Origin: Ruegeria discodermiae
GTDB taxonomy: Bacteria > Pseudomonadota > Alphaproteobacteria > Rhodobacterales > Rhodobacteraceae
Assembly (NCBI RefSeq): GCF_030758345.1
Contig: NZ_JAVAMO010000012.1
Coordinates: forward strand, 84,711 to 148,710
Length of the DNA stretch: 64,000 bases
Reading direction: 5' to 3'
The position numbers and the translations under genes were made by a program. The notes beneath the pieces are model-generated. The model had not been told where the DNA came from. It did not search any database and worked only from the letters and a program-made list of their open reading frames with translations. Positions 18,108 through 28,084 of the stretch are shown piece by piece. Position 1 is the stretch's first letter. Each line of letters opens with the position of its first letter.

Positions 18108-18614
18108 ATGTTCGACACGATGACAGTTACAAAGGCCGCTGCAGGCTTCTTTGGCGCCTTCCTGGTGTTTCTTCTGGGGAAATGGGCCGCGGAAGAAATC
18201 TATCATGTGGGTGGCCATGGCGAGGCCGCCTATATTGTTGAGCCGCTGGAAAGCAACGACACAATCAGCGAGGCCGAAGAGGTCAATTTCGACGAGCTGA
18301 TGATGGCGGCAGAAGTCGACAAGGGCGCGAACGTGTTCAAGAAATGCCAAGCCTGCCACAAACTGGAAGATGGCGCCAATGGCACTGGTCCCTACCTTTA
18401 CGGCGTTGTGGGCCGTCCGGTCGCAGCGGCTGCCGGGTTCGGGTATTCCGCGGCGATGCAGGACAAGGGCGGAGACTGGACCGTGGAAGAGCTGGATGCG
18501 TTCCTGGCCAATCCCAGAAGCGCCCTGTCGGGCACATCGATGGCCTTTACGGGCCTGAAGAAGCAAAGCGATCGTATCAATCTGATCGCTTATCTGGACA
18601 GCCTCGACAACTGA
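18108..18614 (+). CDS. Membrane-anchored cytochrome c (c_y / c552 type)
   Basis: 168 residues. An uncleaved N-terminal anchor (MFDTMTVTKAAAGFFGAF..VFLLGKW) is followed by an acidic, flexible linker and a class I cytochrome c domain with CQACHK heme motif and the distal Met in GTSMAFTGLKK. Anchored cytochromes c_y carry electrons from bc1 to cbb3 or aa3 oxidase in Rhodobacter, which fits the cco genes 12 kb away. ATG 18108 is preferred to 18093 by similarity to c_y N-termini; neither has a clear Shine-Dalgarno. Confidence 0.9.
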   Translation: MFDTMTVTKAAAGFFGAFLVFLLGKWAAEEIYHVGGHGEAAYIVEPLESNDTISEAEEVNFDELMMAAEVDKGANVFKKCQACHKLEDGANGTGPYLYGVVGRPVAAAAGFGYSAAMQDKGGDWTVEELDAFLANPRSALSGTSMAFTGLKKQSDRINLIAYLDSLDN

Positions 18615-18637
18615 GCCCGGATACATGGATTTTTTTG

Positions 18638-18666
18638 GGGCCGCTGCCGTTGCAGCGGCCCTTTTT
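18638..18666 (+). terminator. Rho-independent terminator after cytochrome c gene
   Basis: GGGCCGCTGC and GCAGCGGCCC form a perfect 10-bp stem around a CGTT loop, followed by five T. Placed 24 bases after the cytochrome stop codon. Confidence 0.9.
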
Positions 18667-18674
18667 CTTTCATT

Positions 18675-18695
18675 AACGCTTCTTCACGAAGCGTT
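18675..18695. repeat. Inverted repeat upstream of yejA
   Basis: AACGCTTC and GAAGCGTT flank TTCAC, a perfect 8-bp inverted repeat lying about 95 bases before the yejA start and just after the terminator. There is no T run, so an operator is more likely than a terminator. The protein that would bind it is unknown. Confidence 0.4.
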
Positions 18696-18790
18696 CACAT
18701 GTTCTAAACTTGCAACTTGAATCGCTGGACCATTTTCTAGCACAAGCGAGATTGGCCTTTAACGCCAACCAGACCGGAGAGGATGAGCCG

Positions 18791-20707
18791 ATGAAAACTC
18801 CCAAAACCGCAGCACGTGTGGGTGTCCTTGAGTCAAGGCTAAGGTTCGCTGGTGTTCTGGGATTGTCGGTGGCTCTATTCCTGGGCGGGGCAACGTTGCT
18901 GCGGGCCAATGACGAGGTGGTGCGCAGCCATGGCTATTCCTATTTCGGCAATCTGGACTACCCCGAGGATTATCCGCACCTGAACTACGTGAACCCCGAG
19001 GCCCCGAAGGGCGGCGAGATGTCGCTTGCGGCGTCGGGCACGTTTGATTCGCTCAACCCGTATTCGCGCAAGGGCCGCCCGGGGGCGTTGACCTCGATCC
19101 AGTATGACAGCCTGATCGAAAGCAGCAGCGACTCGGTCGGGCAATATTACGGCGTGCTGGCCAAGAGCCTGGAATATGACAAGGACCGCAACTACGTGAT
19201 CTTTCATATGCGGCCCGAGGCGACATTCTGGGATGGCACGCCGGTAACAGCTCATGACGTGGTTTACAGTCACAAGCTTTTCATTACGCAAGGGCTGCCC
19301 TCTTACGCGCAGGCCGTAAGCCGTCTGGTCACCGGGGCTGAGGCGCTGGATGATCATACGGTGAAATTCACCTTCAACCCCGAGGTCAGCCGCCGCAGTC
19401 TGATTGAAACCGTGGGCAACACCACCGTGTTCTCGAAAGCCTGGTTCGAAGCTGACGAGACGCGCCGTCTGGATGAGCCGCGATTGGAAGTGGCCGTTGG
19501 CTCCGGCCCCTACAAGCTGGACAGCTACGATATCAACCGCCGCATCGTCTATAAGCGCCGGGACGATTACTGGGGCAAGGACCTGCCGTTCAATGTGGGG
19601 CGGAACAATTTCGACACCATCCGTGTGGAGTATTTCGCAGATCAGACGGCCGCGTTCGAGGCATTCAAGGCTGGCGTCTATACTTACCGGATCGAAAGCG
19701 ACCCCAAGATCTGGGCGACCAACTATGATTTCCCCAAGGTCCAGAACGGTCAGGTGGTCAAGGACGAGATCCCCGATCGCAGCCCGCCAACGCCATCGGG
19801 CTTTGTGTTCAACCTCGGCAAGCCGCAATTTGCCGACAAGAAAGTGCGCGAGGCGCTCGCGCTGGCGTTCAATTTCGAATGGGCCAACGAATCGCTGATG
19901 TTCGGTCTGAACACGCAGCGGAACTCGTTCGTGCAGGGCACCCATCTTGAGGCGACCGGCACACCCGAAGGGGACGAGTTGGCGTTTCTGAAATCGCTGG
20001 GCGATGTGGTCCCGGAGGGCCTGTTCACCGAACCCGCCCTGTTGCAGCACGAGTCCCGCGCGGCTCGGCTGAATGACCGCGGCAATCTGCGCAAAGCCTC
20101 GCGGATGCTGGACGAGGCCGGTTGGGAAGTGGGCGCGGGCAATCTGCGCCGCAACGCCGAAGGTCAGACGCTCAAGGTCGAAATCCCGTACCCCTCCAGC
20201 CTGCCTACATCGATCACCACAATGATCGAAACCTATGTGCAGAACCTGCAGGCGCTGGGTGTGGACGCAAAGGCGGACAAAATCGATCCCGCGCAATACA
20301 CGCTGCGCAGCCGCGAGCGCGACTATGACATGATCTATTCCAACCGCTACGGCGCGTTCCTGTCCACGGGCGGGGGGCTGAGCCAGATGTATGGCTCAAA
20401 AGAAGCGGAGTTCAGCCTGTTCAATCCTGCCGGGCTGGCAAGCCCGCTGGTGGACGCGATCATTGAGGCCTCCTTCGACACCATCGACCAGACTCAGCAG
20501 GATGCAGCCCTGATGGCGCTGGACCGGGCGCTGCGCCACGAGTTCTTTGTGATCCCCGACGGGTATGTCGCGAATTACTGGGTGGCCTACTACGACATGT
20601 ATGAATACCCCGAAACGCTGCCGCCCTTCTCGCTGGGCCATCTCGATCTGTGGTGGGTCGATGAAGAAAAAGCCGCCAAGCTAAGGGCAGAAGGCGCGCT
20701 GCGGTAA
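18791..20707 (+). CDS. yejA: Extracellular peptide-binding protein of YejABEF-type ABC importer
   Basis: 638 residues. A signal peptide with basic n-region and hydrophobic core ([21 protein letters not shown]) precedes a family 5 solute-binding domain ([36 protein letters not shown]-like [30 protein letters not shown]). Closest to YejA, which feeds oligopeptides and microcin C-type compounds to YejBEF. ATG 18791 follows an AGAGGA site; the frame upstream to 18710 lacks signal-peptide character. First gene of a four-gene operon. Confidence 0.92.
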   Translation: MKTPKTAARVGVLESRLRFAGVLGLSVALFLGGATLLRANDEVVRSHGYSYFGNLDYPEDYPHLNYVNPEAPKGGEMSLAASGTFDSLNPYSRKGRPGALTSIQYDSLIESSSDSVGQYYGVLAKSLEYDKDRNYVIFHMRPEATFWDGTPVTAHDVVYSHKLFITQGLPSYAQAVSRLVTGAEALDDHTVKFTFNPEVSRRSLIETVGNTTVFSKAWFEADETRRLDEPRLEVAVGSGPYKLDSYDINRRIVYKRRDDYWGKDLPFNVGRNNFDTIRVEYFADQTAAFEAFKAGVYTYRIESDPKIWATNYDFPKVQNGQVVKDEIPDRSPPTPSGFVFNLGKPQFADKKVREALALAFNFEWANESLMFGLNTQRNSFVQGTHLEATGTPEGDELAFLKSLGDVVPEGLFTEPALLQHESRAARLNDRGNLRKASRMLDEAGWEVGAGNLRRNAEGQTLKVEIPYPSSLPTSITTMIETYVQNLQALGVDAKADKIDPAQYTLRSRERDYDMIYSNRYGAFLSTGGGLSQMYGSKEAEFSLFNPAGLASPLVDAIIEASFDTIDQTQQDAALMALDRALRHEFFVIPDGYVANYWVAYYDMYEYPETLPPFSLGHLDLWWVDEEKAAKLRAEGALR

Positions 20708-20708
20708 G

Positions 20709-21791
20709 ATGGGCGCCTATATCCTAAGACGCCTGTTGCTGGTCATTCCGACCCTGCTGGGCATCATGATCATGAACTTCACCCTGGTGCAATTTGTGCC
20801 GGGGGGGCCGATCGAACAGATCATCGCGCAGATCGAAGGGCAGGGCGACGTCTTTGCCGGCTTTGCAGGTGGCGAGGGGTCCAGCCCCGAACCACAAGGT
20901 GGGGATGAGCAATATATCGGCGCGCGTGGCCTGCCGCCCGAGTTCATCGCGGAGCTGGAAAAGGAATTCGGCTTCGACAAACCGCCGCTGGAGCGGTTTC
21001 TGAGCATGATGGGCAATTACCTGACCCTGGATTTCGGACAGAGCTATTTCCGCTCGATCAGCGTCATCGATCTGGTGCTGGAAAAGATGCCCGTGTCGAT
21101 CTCTTTGGGGCTCTGGTCCACACTGATCGCCTATCTGATCTCGATCCCGCTGGGCATCCGCAAGGCGGTGCGCGATGGCAGTAGTTTCGATACCTGGACC
21201 AGCGGCGCAATCATTGTCGCCTACGCTATTCCCGGATTTCTCTTTGCGATCCTGTTGCTGGTGCTCTTTGCCGGTGGGTCTTACTGGCAGATATTCCCGC
21301 TACGCGGCCTGACCTCGGAAAATTGGGACAGTCTCAGCCTGACCGGCAAGGTGCTGGACTATTTCTGGCACATCACGCTGCCGGTGCTGGCCTCGACAAT
21401 CGCTGCCTTCGCGACGCTGACGCTGCTGACCAAGAACTCGTTTCTGGATGAGATCAAGAAACACTATGTTATGACCGCCCGCGCCAAGGGACTGAGCGAG
21501 CACAAGGTGCTTTATGGCCATGTTTTCCGCAACGCGATGCTGATCGTGATCGCTGGATTCCCTGCGGTCTTCATCGGCGTGTTCTTTGGTGGCTCCATCA
21601 TCATCGAAACCATCTTTTCGCTCGACGGCCTCGGCCGTCTGGGTTTTGAGGCCGCCGTGGCGCGCGATTATCCGGTGATTTTCGGCACGCTCTTCATCTT
21701 CGGCCTGATGGGGCTGGTTGTCGGCATCATCAGCGACCTGATGTATGTACTGGTCGATCCGCGCATCGATTTCGAAAAGAGGGAGGGGTAA
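20709..21791 (+). CDS. yejB: Peptide ABC transporter permease YejB
   Basis: 360 residues, six membrane segments, starting [24 protein letters not shown] as in DppB/OppB-type permeases. The EAA loop is [20 protein letters not shown] long periplasmic insertion (about residues 38-105, [20 protein letters not shown]...) separates segments 1 and 2, as in YejB. It starts one base after the yejA stop. Confidence 0.93.
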   Translation: MGAYILRRLLLVIPTLLGIMIMNFTLVQFVPGGPIEQIIAQIEGQGDVFAGFAGGEGSSPEPQGGDEQYIGARGLPPEFIAELEKEFGFDKPPLERFLSMMGNYLTLDFGQSYFRSISVIDLVLEKMPVSISLGLWSTLIAYLISIPLGIRKAVRDGSSFDTWTSGAIIVAYAIPGFLFAILLLVLFAGGSYWQIFPLRGLTSENWDSLSLTGKVLDYFWHITLPVLASTIAAFATLTLLTKNSFLDEIKKHYVMTARAKGLSEHKVLYGHVFRNAMLIVIAGFPAVFIGVFFGGSIIIETIFSLDGLGRLGFEAAVARDYPVIFGTLFIFGLMGLVVGIISDLMYVLVDPRIDFEKREG

Positions 21792-22898
21792 ATGGCGCTC
21801 TCTCCGCTCAACCAGCGCCGCTGGCGCAATTTCCGCCGCAATGGTCGCGCCTATTGGTCGCTGATCATCTTTTCGGTGATCTTTGGCCTGTCGCTTTTTG
21901 CCGAGTTCATCGCCAATGACAAACCGATCCTGGTGCAATATCGCGGCGAGTATTATACGCCGATCTTCAAGTTCTATCCCGAGACTGCCTTTGGTGGCGA
22001 CTTCAGGACCGAGGCGATCTATAGCGATCCGGAGGTCAAATGCCTGATCGATAGTGGCGGGATGGAGGAGTGTTTCGACGATCCCGAAGGCATCATCGAC
22101 GAGATCAAGGCGGGCACGTTTGAGGCCGAGGGCTTTGAAAAAGGATGGGCCATCTGGCCGCCAATCCCTTATTCCTTCAACACCTCCGTGGATCGCCCCG
22201 GCGCAGCCCCGCTGCCACCCAATGGTCAGAACCTGCTGGGCACCGATGACACCAAACGCGATGTGCTGGCGCGGGTGATCTATGGCTTTCGCCTGTCGAT
22301 CCTCTTCACTTTGCTCGTCACCGGGGTGGCCAGCCTGATCGGGATATTCGCGGGGGCCATTCAGGGGTTCTTTGGTGGTTGGCTCGACCTGATCTTCCAG
22401 CGCATCATCGAGATCTGGTCAGCGACGCCCTCGCTTTACGTCATCATCATCATGTTTGCCATTCTGGGGCGAAGTTTCTGGCTGCTGGTGGCGCTGATGA
22501 TCCTGTTCTCGTGGACCGGTCTGGTGGGCGTTGTCCGGGCGGAATTCCTGCGGGCGCGGAACCTGGAATATGTGCGCGCGGCCAAGGCGCTGGGCCTAGG
22601 TAACATGACCATCATGTTCCGCCACATGCTGCCCAATGCGATGGTGGCGACGCTGACCTTCCTGCCCTTCATTGTGACCGGCACGATCGGCGGGCTGGCC
22701 TCGCTGGATTTCCTGGGCTTCGGCCTGCCATCCTCGGCCCCCTCGCTGGGCGAGTTGACGCTGCAGGCGAAACAGAATCTGCAGGCGCCGTGGCTGGGCT
22801 TCACCGCGTTTTTCACCTTTGCCATCATGCTCTCGCTTCTGGTCTTCATCTTCGAAGGCGTGCGTGACGCGTTTGACCCGAGAAAGACCTTTTCATGA
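21792..22898 (+). CDS. yejE: Peptide ABC transporter permease YejE
   Basis: 368 residues, DppC-like permease with a long periplasmic segment between the first and second membrane helices (about residues 40-140) typical of YejE. The EAA motif is AAKALGLGNMTIMFRHMLPNA. Directly abuts yejB (stop 21789-21791) and overlaps yejF by ATGA, so subunit ratios are likely coupled through translation. Confidence 0.93.
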   Translation: MALSPLNQRRWRNFRRNGRAYWSLIIFSVIFGLSLFAEFIANDKPILVQYRGEYYTPIFKFYPETAFGGDFRTEAIYSDPEVKCLIDSGGMEECFDDPEGIIDEIKAGTFEAEGFEKGWAIWPPIPYSFNTSVDRPGAAPLPPNGQNLLGTDDTKRDVLARVIYGFRLSILFTLLVTGVASLIGIFAGAIQGFFGGWLDLIFQRIIEIWSATPSLYVIIIMFAILGRSFWLLVALMILFSWTGLVGVVRAEFLRARNLEYVRAAKALGLGNMTIMFRHMLPNAMVATLTFLPFIVTGTIGGLASLDFLGFGLPSSAPSLGELTLQAKQNLQAPWLGFTAFFTFAIMLSLLVFIFEGVRDAFDPRKTFS

Positions 22899-24472
22899 GC
22901 CTGCTGGATGTGAAGAACCTCAAGGTCTCGTTCCAACAGGACGGGCAGATCTCGGCGGCGGTCAAGGGAGTGTCCTTCACCGTGGATCGCGGTGAGACCG
23001 TGGCGCTGGTGGGCGAATCCGGGTCGGGCAAATCGGTCACTGCACTAAGCACGGTCTCGCTGTTGGGCGATAGCGCCATTGTCGAAGGCTCGGTCACCTA
23101 TGACGGGCAGGAGATGATCGGGGCCTCGAAGCAGCGGCTGATGGATGTGCGCGGCAACGATATCAGCTTCATCTTTCAGGAGCCGATGACCTCGCTCAAC
23201 CCGCTCCACACGATCCAGAAGCAGATGGCCGAAAGCCTCGCCTTGCATCAGGGCGTGACCGGTGACGCGGCGCGGGCGCGGATCGTGGAATTGCTGAACA
23301 AGGTGGGCATTCGCGACCCCGAGGAACGCCTGGATGCCTATCCGCACCAGCTTTCGGGAGGGCAGCGGCAGCGCGTGATGATCGCCATGGCGCTGGCCAA
23401 CAAGCCCGACATCCTGATCGCGGATGAGCCGACCACGGCTCTGGATGTGACCATTCAGGCGCAGATTCTGGAACTGCTGGCAGAGCTGCAAAAGTCCGAA
23501 AATATGGGGATGCTGTTCATCACTCATGATCTCGGTATCGTGCGGCGGATTGCCGACCGGGTTTGCGTGATGAAAGACGGTGAGATCGTTGAGACCGGCG
23601 TGACAACCGAGATTTTCGACAATCCGCGCCATCCCTATACGCAGAAACTTCTGGCCGCAGAACCCTCGGGCTCGCCTCAGCCAGTTGATGCAAGCGCCGA
23701 AGAGATCGCGCGCACCGATAACCTCAAGGTCTGGTTCCCGATCCAGCGCGGCTTTCTCAAACGCACCGTGGGCCATGTGAAGGCTGTCAACGATGCCACG
23801 ATCACCGTGCGCGCGGGCGAAACGCTGGGGATCGTGGGAGAAAGCGGCTCGGGCAAGACAACGCTGGCGCTGGCGATCATGCGGCTGATCGGTTCTGAAG
23901 GGGCGATAACCTTTCGCGGGCAGGATGTGCGCAAGTGGTCCACGCGCGAGCTCCGGCGGCTGCGCAAGGATATGCAGATCGTGTTTCAGGATCCCTTCGG
24001 CTCGCTCAGCCCGCGCATGACCTGCATGCAGATTATTTCCGAAGGCTTGGCCATTCATCAGGTCGACCCGCATCGTGCCCCGCGGGATCTGGTGGCCGAG
24101 GTGATGGAGGAGGTCGGGCTCGACCCGGAAGCGATGGACCGCTATCCGCATGAGTTTTCCGGGGGGCAACGGCAGCGGATCGCGATTGCGCGGGCCATGA
24201 TCCTGCGGCCCAAACTGCTGGTTCTGGACGAGCCGACCTCGGCGCTGGATATGACGGTGCAGGTCCAGATCGTGGAACTGCTGCGGAACCTGCAGCAGAA
24301 ATACGGGCTGGCCTATCTGTTCATCTCACATGACCTCAAGGTGGTGCGGGCGATGTCGCATCAGGTCGTGGTGATGAAACAGGGCGACGTGATCGAGACC
24401 GGCGCGGCCGAAGCACTGTTTGAGAACGCGCAGACCGAGTATACGCGTGAGCTGATCGCAGCGGCAGGCTAG
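22895..24472 (+). CDS. yejF: Peptide ABC transporter ATP-binding protein YejF (tandem ATPase)
   Basis: 525 residues with two complete ABC domains in one chain: Walker A GESGSGKS and signature [12 protein letters not shown] in the first, Walker [10 protein letters not shown] and signature [12 protein letters not shown] in the second, each followed by an ILIADEPT or LVLDEPTS Walker B. This double-ATPase form marks YejF. ATG 22895 overlaps the yejE stop. Confidence 0.95.
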   Translation: MSLLDVKNLKVSFQQDGQISAAVKGVSFTVDRGETVALVGESGSGKSVTALSTVSLLGDSAIVEGSVTYDGQEMIGASKQRLMDVRGNDISFIFQEPMTSLNPLHTIQKQMAESLALHQGVTGDAARARIVELLNKVGIRDPEERLDAYPHQLSGGQRQRVMIAMALANKPDILIADEPTTALDVTIQAQILELLAELQKSENMGMLFITHDLGIVRRIADRVCVMKDGEIVETGVTTEIFDNPRHPYTQKLLAAEPSGSPQPVDASAEEIARTDNLKVWFPIQRGFLKRTVGHVKAVNDATITVRAGETLGIVGESGSGKTTLALAIMRLIGSEGAITFRGQDVRKWSTRELRRLRKDMQIVFQDPFGSLSPRMTCMQIISEGLAIHQVDPHRAPRDLVAEVMEEVGLDPEAMDRYPHEFSGGQRQRIAIARAMILRPKLLVLDEPTSALDMTVQVQIVELLRNLQQKYGLAYLFISHDLKVVRAMSHQVVVMKQGDVIETGAAEALFENAQTEYTRELIAAAG

Positions 24473-24502
24473 GGAACAAGGCGTTTAGCGCCCTGTTCCC
24501 TA
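24470..24502. terminator. Bidirectional terminator-like hairpin between yejF and the EF-G-like gene
   Basis: The yejF stop codon itself begins a stem: TAGGGAACAAGGCG pairs with CGCCCTGTTCCCTA with one A/C mismatch around a TTTAG loop. It sits between convergent genes and has no T run on either side, so it may end transcripts in both directions or protect 3' ends. Confidence 0.6.
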
Positions 24503-24512
24503 CCAGCAAGGA

Positions 24513-26441
24513 TCAGGCGCTGGCCATCTTGTCTTTTGCCGATTTTGGCGCAGGCCCGCGCAATTCCTCGTAATGGTCGAAATCCAGCTGCGCCCAGCCG
24601 GTGCCGCGTGTGGCGCTGGCGATGGAGCGGTGCAGCTCATCCTGTGCCACTGCGGGCAGCAGGGCGTTGAAAATCTCCCAACCCGAGGCGTTGGGATTAC
24701 CCTCAAATCCCAGCACCTGACCGTGTAGAGAGCTGATCGTGGGCACCAGATCGCCGACGAATTGCGACGGCAGGTGGATCTCGGCGCGCAGGATAGGTTG
24801 CAGGACGACCGGTTTGGCCATCGCAAGAGCTTCACGCACGGCGGCTTTGCCAGCGGTGCGGAAGGCGAAGTCGGAACTGTCCACGGAATGATGCTTGCCG
24901 TCTTTCAGTGTCACCTTCAGATCAACAACCGGATGGCCTTGAGGCCCTTCGGCCAGCGCATCCTCCGCCCCGTGTTCGACAGAGGGGATGTGGTTGCGCG
25001 GCACGGTGCCGCCTTTGACGACCTCGTCGAACACGAACCCCGACCCGCGCGGTAGCGGAGCGAGGGAGATCACAACATCCGCGAACTGACCTGCGCCACC
25101 TGACTGCTTGCGATGACGATAGCGGTGTTCGACCGTTTTCTGGATCGTTTCGCGATAGGCGGTTTCGACCTGATCGGCGGTGATCTCGATCCCGAAATCC
25201 TCGGCCAGTTTATCGGTGACCCGGCGCATATGCTGTGGGCCTTGTGTGCCCAGCACCGGATGGCCCGATGTGGCATCCTGTTCCAATGTCAGACCCGGAT
25301 CGATCTCGGCCAGCCGCGACAGTGCGTTTGACAGGCGCACATCGTCGCGTTCGTGAGTGGGGGTCACCAGTTGACGATGGCCCGGCGCATGGCATTGCGC
25401 CCATTCCGGCAGGGGGCTGCTGCTGGCGCTGTCATAAAGCAGGACGGGGTTGAGGTGATCGGATTTCACCGCCAGACCGATCTGGCCCGCCTCCAGCGCG
25501 CCGATCTGTGTTTTGGCGTCCAGCGCGGTCAGGCTACCCACGGTTTCACCACCCAGCGCCTCATGCGCCTTGACGCCATCGCCCAGCCCGCGCAGCACGG
25601 TGATCTTGCCGATATGTTTCTTTACATCGGCAAAGCCCGCAATGGCGCGCGCCTTCTCGCCTGCCTCGTCACGATCGGCGGCGATGTTGAACTCGGGCGC
25701 TTCATGGCGCAGCGCCTTCATCATGCGTGTCAGCCCGTTGCCATGCTCAGCGGCCCCCAGATAGGCCGGGATCAGCTGGTGGTTCTGCAGGACCTTGGCG
25801 GCGATCTCGAACACCTCGTCATTGGCGGGTTGCTTGTCCTCGATCAGCTGTTCCAGCAGCGTATCGTCGAAATCCGAGAGGGTTTCGAGCAGTTCGGCGC
25901 GCGCCTCCTGCTCGCGATCTTCGGTGGATTGCGGCAATTCGATCAGGGCCGAGGGCTGACCCTCCTGATATTTCCAAGCGCGTTCCGAGATCAGGTCGAC
26001 CGCGCCCACGATCTGGTCGCCCTCGCGGATGGGAACCTGCCGCAAGGTGATGTGGTGGGTGCAATAGGTCTGCAGGCCCGCAACGATATCGCGGATGCGG
26101 CCATTGGGATTGTCCATCCGGTTGATGAACAGGAAACAGGGGATACCCGCCTCTTCCACCAGCCGCAGATAAGGCGCGCACAGCACGGCGGCGTCGGGGT
26201 CGGGCGGGACCACCACCACGGCTGCATCGGATAGCGCCATCGCCGGTCCCACATAAGCCAGCGCATCGCCGCCGCCATCCACGTCAACGGCGCACCACGG
26301 CTCGCCCAAGTAAGAAAAACCGTGCAGGTGCACGGTTCCGGATACATCGAATTTGGTGGGTCGGTCGTCGAGGCGGCTGATCGCCTCGACGAGCGTAGAT
26401 TTGCCGGATTGGGTAGGGCCTAGGACCGTAAAGACGCGCAT
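24513..26441 (-). CDS. Elongation factor G-like translational GTPase homologue
   Basis: 642 residues with EF-G domain order: G domain (P-loop GPTQSGKST), domain II (about 265-350), domain III, domain IV (HRYRHRKQSGGAGQFADV) and the C-terminal domain V (MAKPVVLQPILRAEI). It is shorter than true EF-G (about 700) and its GTPase motifs are degenerate: no RGITI switch I, VDVDGGGD instead of DTPGH, and NRMD instead of NKMD. A second-class EF-G-like protein, perhaps non-elongating. ATG 26441 follows GAGGGA; the frame upstream to 26624 is leader. Monocistronic by its surroundings. Confidence 0.88.
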   Translation of the reverse strand: MRVFTVLGPTQSGKSTLVEAISRLDDRPTKFDVSGTVHLHGFSYLGEPWCAVDVDGGGDALAYVGPAMALSDAAVVVVPPDPDAAVLCAPYLRLVEEAGIPCFLFINRMDNPNGRIRDIVAGLQTYCTHHITLRQVPIREGDQIVGAVDLISERAWKYQEGQPSALIELPQSTEDREQEARAELLETLSDFDDTLLEQLIEDKQPANDEVFEIAAKVLQNHQLIPAYLGAAEHGNGLTRMMKALRHEAPEFNIAADRDEAGEKARAIAGFADVKKHIGKITVLRGLGDGVKAHEALGGETVGSLTALDAKTQIGALEAGQIGLAVKSDHLNPVLLYDSASSSPLPEWAQCHAPGHRQLVTPTHERDDVRLSNALSRLAEIDPGLTLEQDATSGHPVLGTQGPQHMRRVTDKLAEDFGIEITADQVETAYRETIQKTVEHRYRHRKQSGGAGQFADVVISLAPLPRGSGFVFDEVVKGGTVPRNHIPSVEHGAEDALAEGPQGHPVVDLKVTLKDGKHHSVDSSDFAFRTAGKAAVREALAMAKPVVLQPILRAEIHLPSQFVGDLVPTISSLHGQVLGFEGNPNASGWEIFNALLPAVAQDELHRSIASATRGTGWAQLDFDHYEELRGPAPKSAKDKMASA

Positions 26442-26667
26442 GGTGAGTTCCCTCTTGGTGTGCTGCAGTATTTGTGCTCGCTGCACGACTAGGGCCGAAC
26501 GAAGGCGGGTTCGTTCGCTTGCGCTGTATGTCTGGCACCTGCCTCGGTGCGCGAGGATCAAACCCGGCGCACTCTTCCCTGAGTGTGAGAAATCAGGGGG
26601 TCGGACGTCAAGCCCCTTGCGCACGGGACGGCTGGCTTAGGCGGAATGCAGGGTCACGGGGCGCGGA

Positions 26668-28023
26668 TCAAACGGCCGAACTATGGCCTGCCTTGCTAAG
26701 GTCATAGGCGTCAAAGTGCCGGGCGATCATGCGGGTCAGGGGCCGGGCGGGCTGCGGAATAAAAAGCCCGTCATCGGTGATCTGCAGCAGACCGTCAAAG
26801 GCGGCGTCGGCGGCCTGGAACATGGTTTCCAGTTTGTCTTTGGGCAGCGAAAAGCTGCTTTCGATCTCTTGCCGGTCGATGCGGAAATCGCACATCAAGG
26901 CCTCGATCAGGCGACCGCGCAGCTTATCCTCGCCGTTGAATGTGTGGCCGCGCGCAACCGAAAACCGCCCGTCGCGGATTGCGGCGGTATGTTGCGCCGT
27001 GGCCGGGGCATTTTGGGCATAGCCCTGCGGTAATTTCGAGATCGAAGAGGCCCCGACACCGATCAGCACATCGGCGGGGTCATCTGTGTAGCCCTGGAAG
27101 TTACGGCGCAGCCGCCCTCTGCGCTGGGCTTGGCTCAGCCCGTCTTCCTGCGTTGCGAAATGGTCTATCCCGATCTCGTTGTAATTGTCCCAAAGGAACA
27201 GCTGCCTTGCGGTTTCGAACAGGCCCAGCCGTTGTTCGGGGGTGGGCAGCGCATCCGAGGGGATCATCTGCTGGCGTTTGGCCATCCAGGGCACATGCGC
27301 GTAGCCGTAAAGCGCCACGCGGTCGGGGTTCAGCGACAGCAGCTTCTGGACACTTTCGGTGATGCGCGCTGTGGTCTGATGCGGCAGGCCGTAAAGGATA
27401 TCAGCGTTCAGGCTGTGAATGCTGCGCGCGCGCAGCATTTCGGCGGCGTCGCGGGTGACCTCGTAGCTCTGCAAGCGACCGATGGTCTTCTGGATGTTCT
27501 CGTCGAAATCCTGCACCCCGATCGAGGCGCGGTTCATGCCTGCCTCGGCCAGCGCGTCCAGCCGCGCGGCGTCGATTTCATTCGGGTCGATCTCGACCGA
27601 GAACTCTGCGTCTTTGGCAAGGGGGACAACGTCGGCGATGGCACCCGCCAGATCGCGCATCATTTCAGGTGACAGAAGTGTCGGCGTGCCACCGCCCCAA
27701 TGCAGGCGCGACAGGGTCACATCTGAGGGCAGATGTTGCTGCAGCAGGCGCAGTTCTGCTCTGAGCGTTTCCAGATAGGCGGCCACGGGTGAGGCGGTCT
27801 TGGTTCCTTGTGTCCGGCAGGCACAGAACCAGCACAGGCGGCGACAGAACGGGACATGCACATAGAGCGAGATGGAACTGCCCGGCGCGATCCCCGAGAT
27901 CCAGTTACCAAACTGGTCTGCCCCTACGTCATTTCTGAACTGCGGCGCGGTCGGATAGCTGGTGTACCGAGGCACCCTTGCGTCAAATAGGCCTAGGCCC
28001 GCCAAATTCGGTTTCGTATTCAT
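26668..28023 (-). CDS. hemN: Oxygen-independent coproporphyrinogen III oxidase (radical SAM)
   Basis: 451 residues. The radical-SAM cluster motif is HVPFCRRLCWFCACRT (CxxxCxxC), followed by GGGTPTLLSPEMM, SVEIDPNEID and GVQDFDENIQKTIGR, all as in HemN; it ends with the HemN-type C-terminal domain. Converts coproporphyrinogen III to protoporphyrinogen IX without oxygen, so it supplies heme at low O2. Divergent from fnrL with an FNR box between them. ATG 28023. Confidence 0.95.
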   Translation of the reverse strand: MNTKPNLAGLGLFDARVPRYTSYPTAPQFRNDVGADQFGNWISGIAPGSSISLYVHVPFCRRLCWFCACRTQGTKTASPVAAYLETLRAELRLLQQHLPSDVTLSRLHWGGGTPTLLSPEMMRDLAGAIADVVPLAKDAEFSVEIDPNEIDAARLDALAEAGMNRASIGVQDFDENIQKTIGRLQSYEVTRDAAEMLRARSIHSLNADILYGLPHQTTARITESVQKLLSLNPDRVALYGYAHVPWMAKRQQMIPSDALPTPEQRLGLFETARQLFLWDNYNEIGIDHFATQEDGLSQAQRRGRLRRNFQGYTDDPADVLIGVGASSISKLPQGYAQNAPATAQHTAAIRDGRFSVARGHTFNGEDKLRGRLIEALMCDFRIDRQEIESSFSLPKDKLETMFQAADAAFDGLLQITDDGLFIPQPARPLTRMIARHFDAYDLSKAGHSSAV

Positions 28024-28058
28024 GTCACCTCTGTATTATCAGGTCTCAGTTCGAGGCT

Positions 28059-28072
28059 TTGACCCAGATCAA
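28059..28072. promoter_or_regulatory. FNR box between hemN and fnrL
   Basis: TTGACCCAGATCAA fits TTGAY-N4-ATCAA. Its centre is about 42 bases upstream of the hemN ATG and 19 bases upstream of the fnrL ATG, close to the fnrL ribosome binding site (AGGA, 28076-28079). It can control both genes. Confidence 0.85.
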
Positions 28073-28084
28073 TTAGGACGAATT

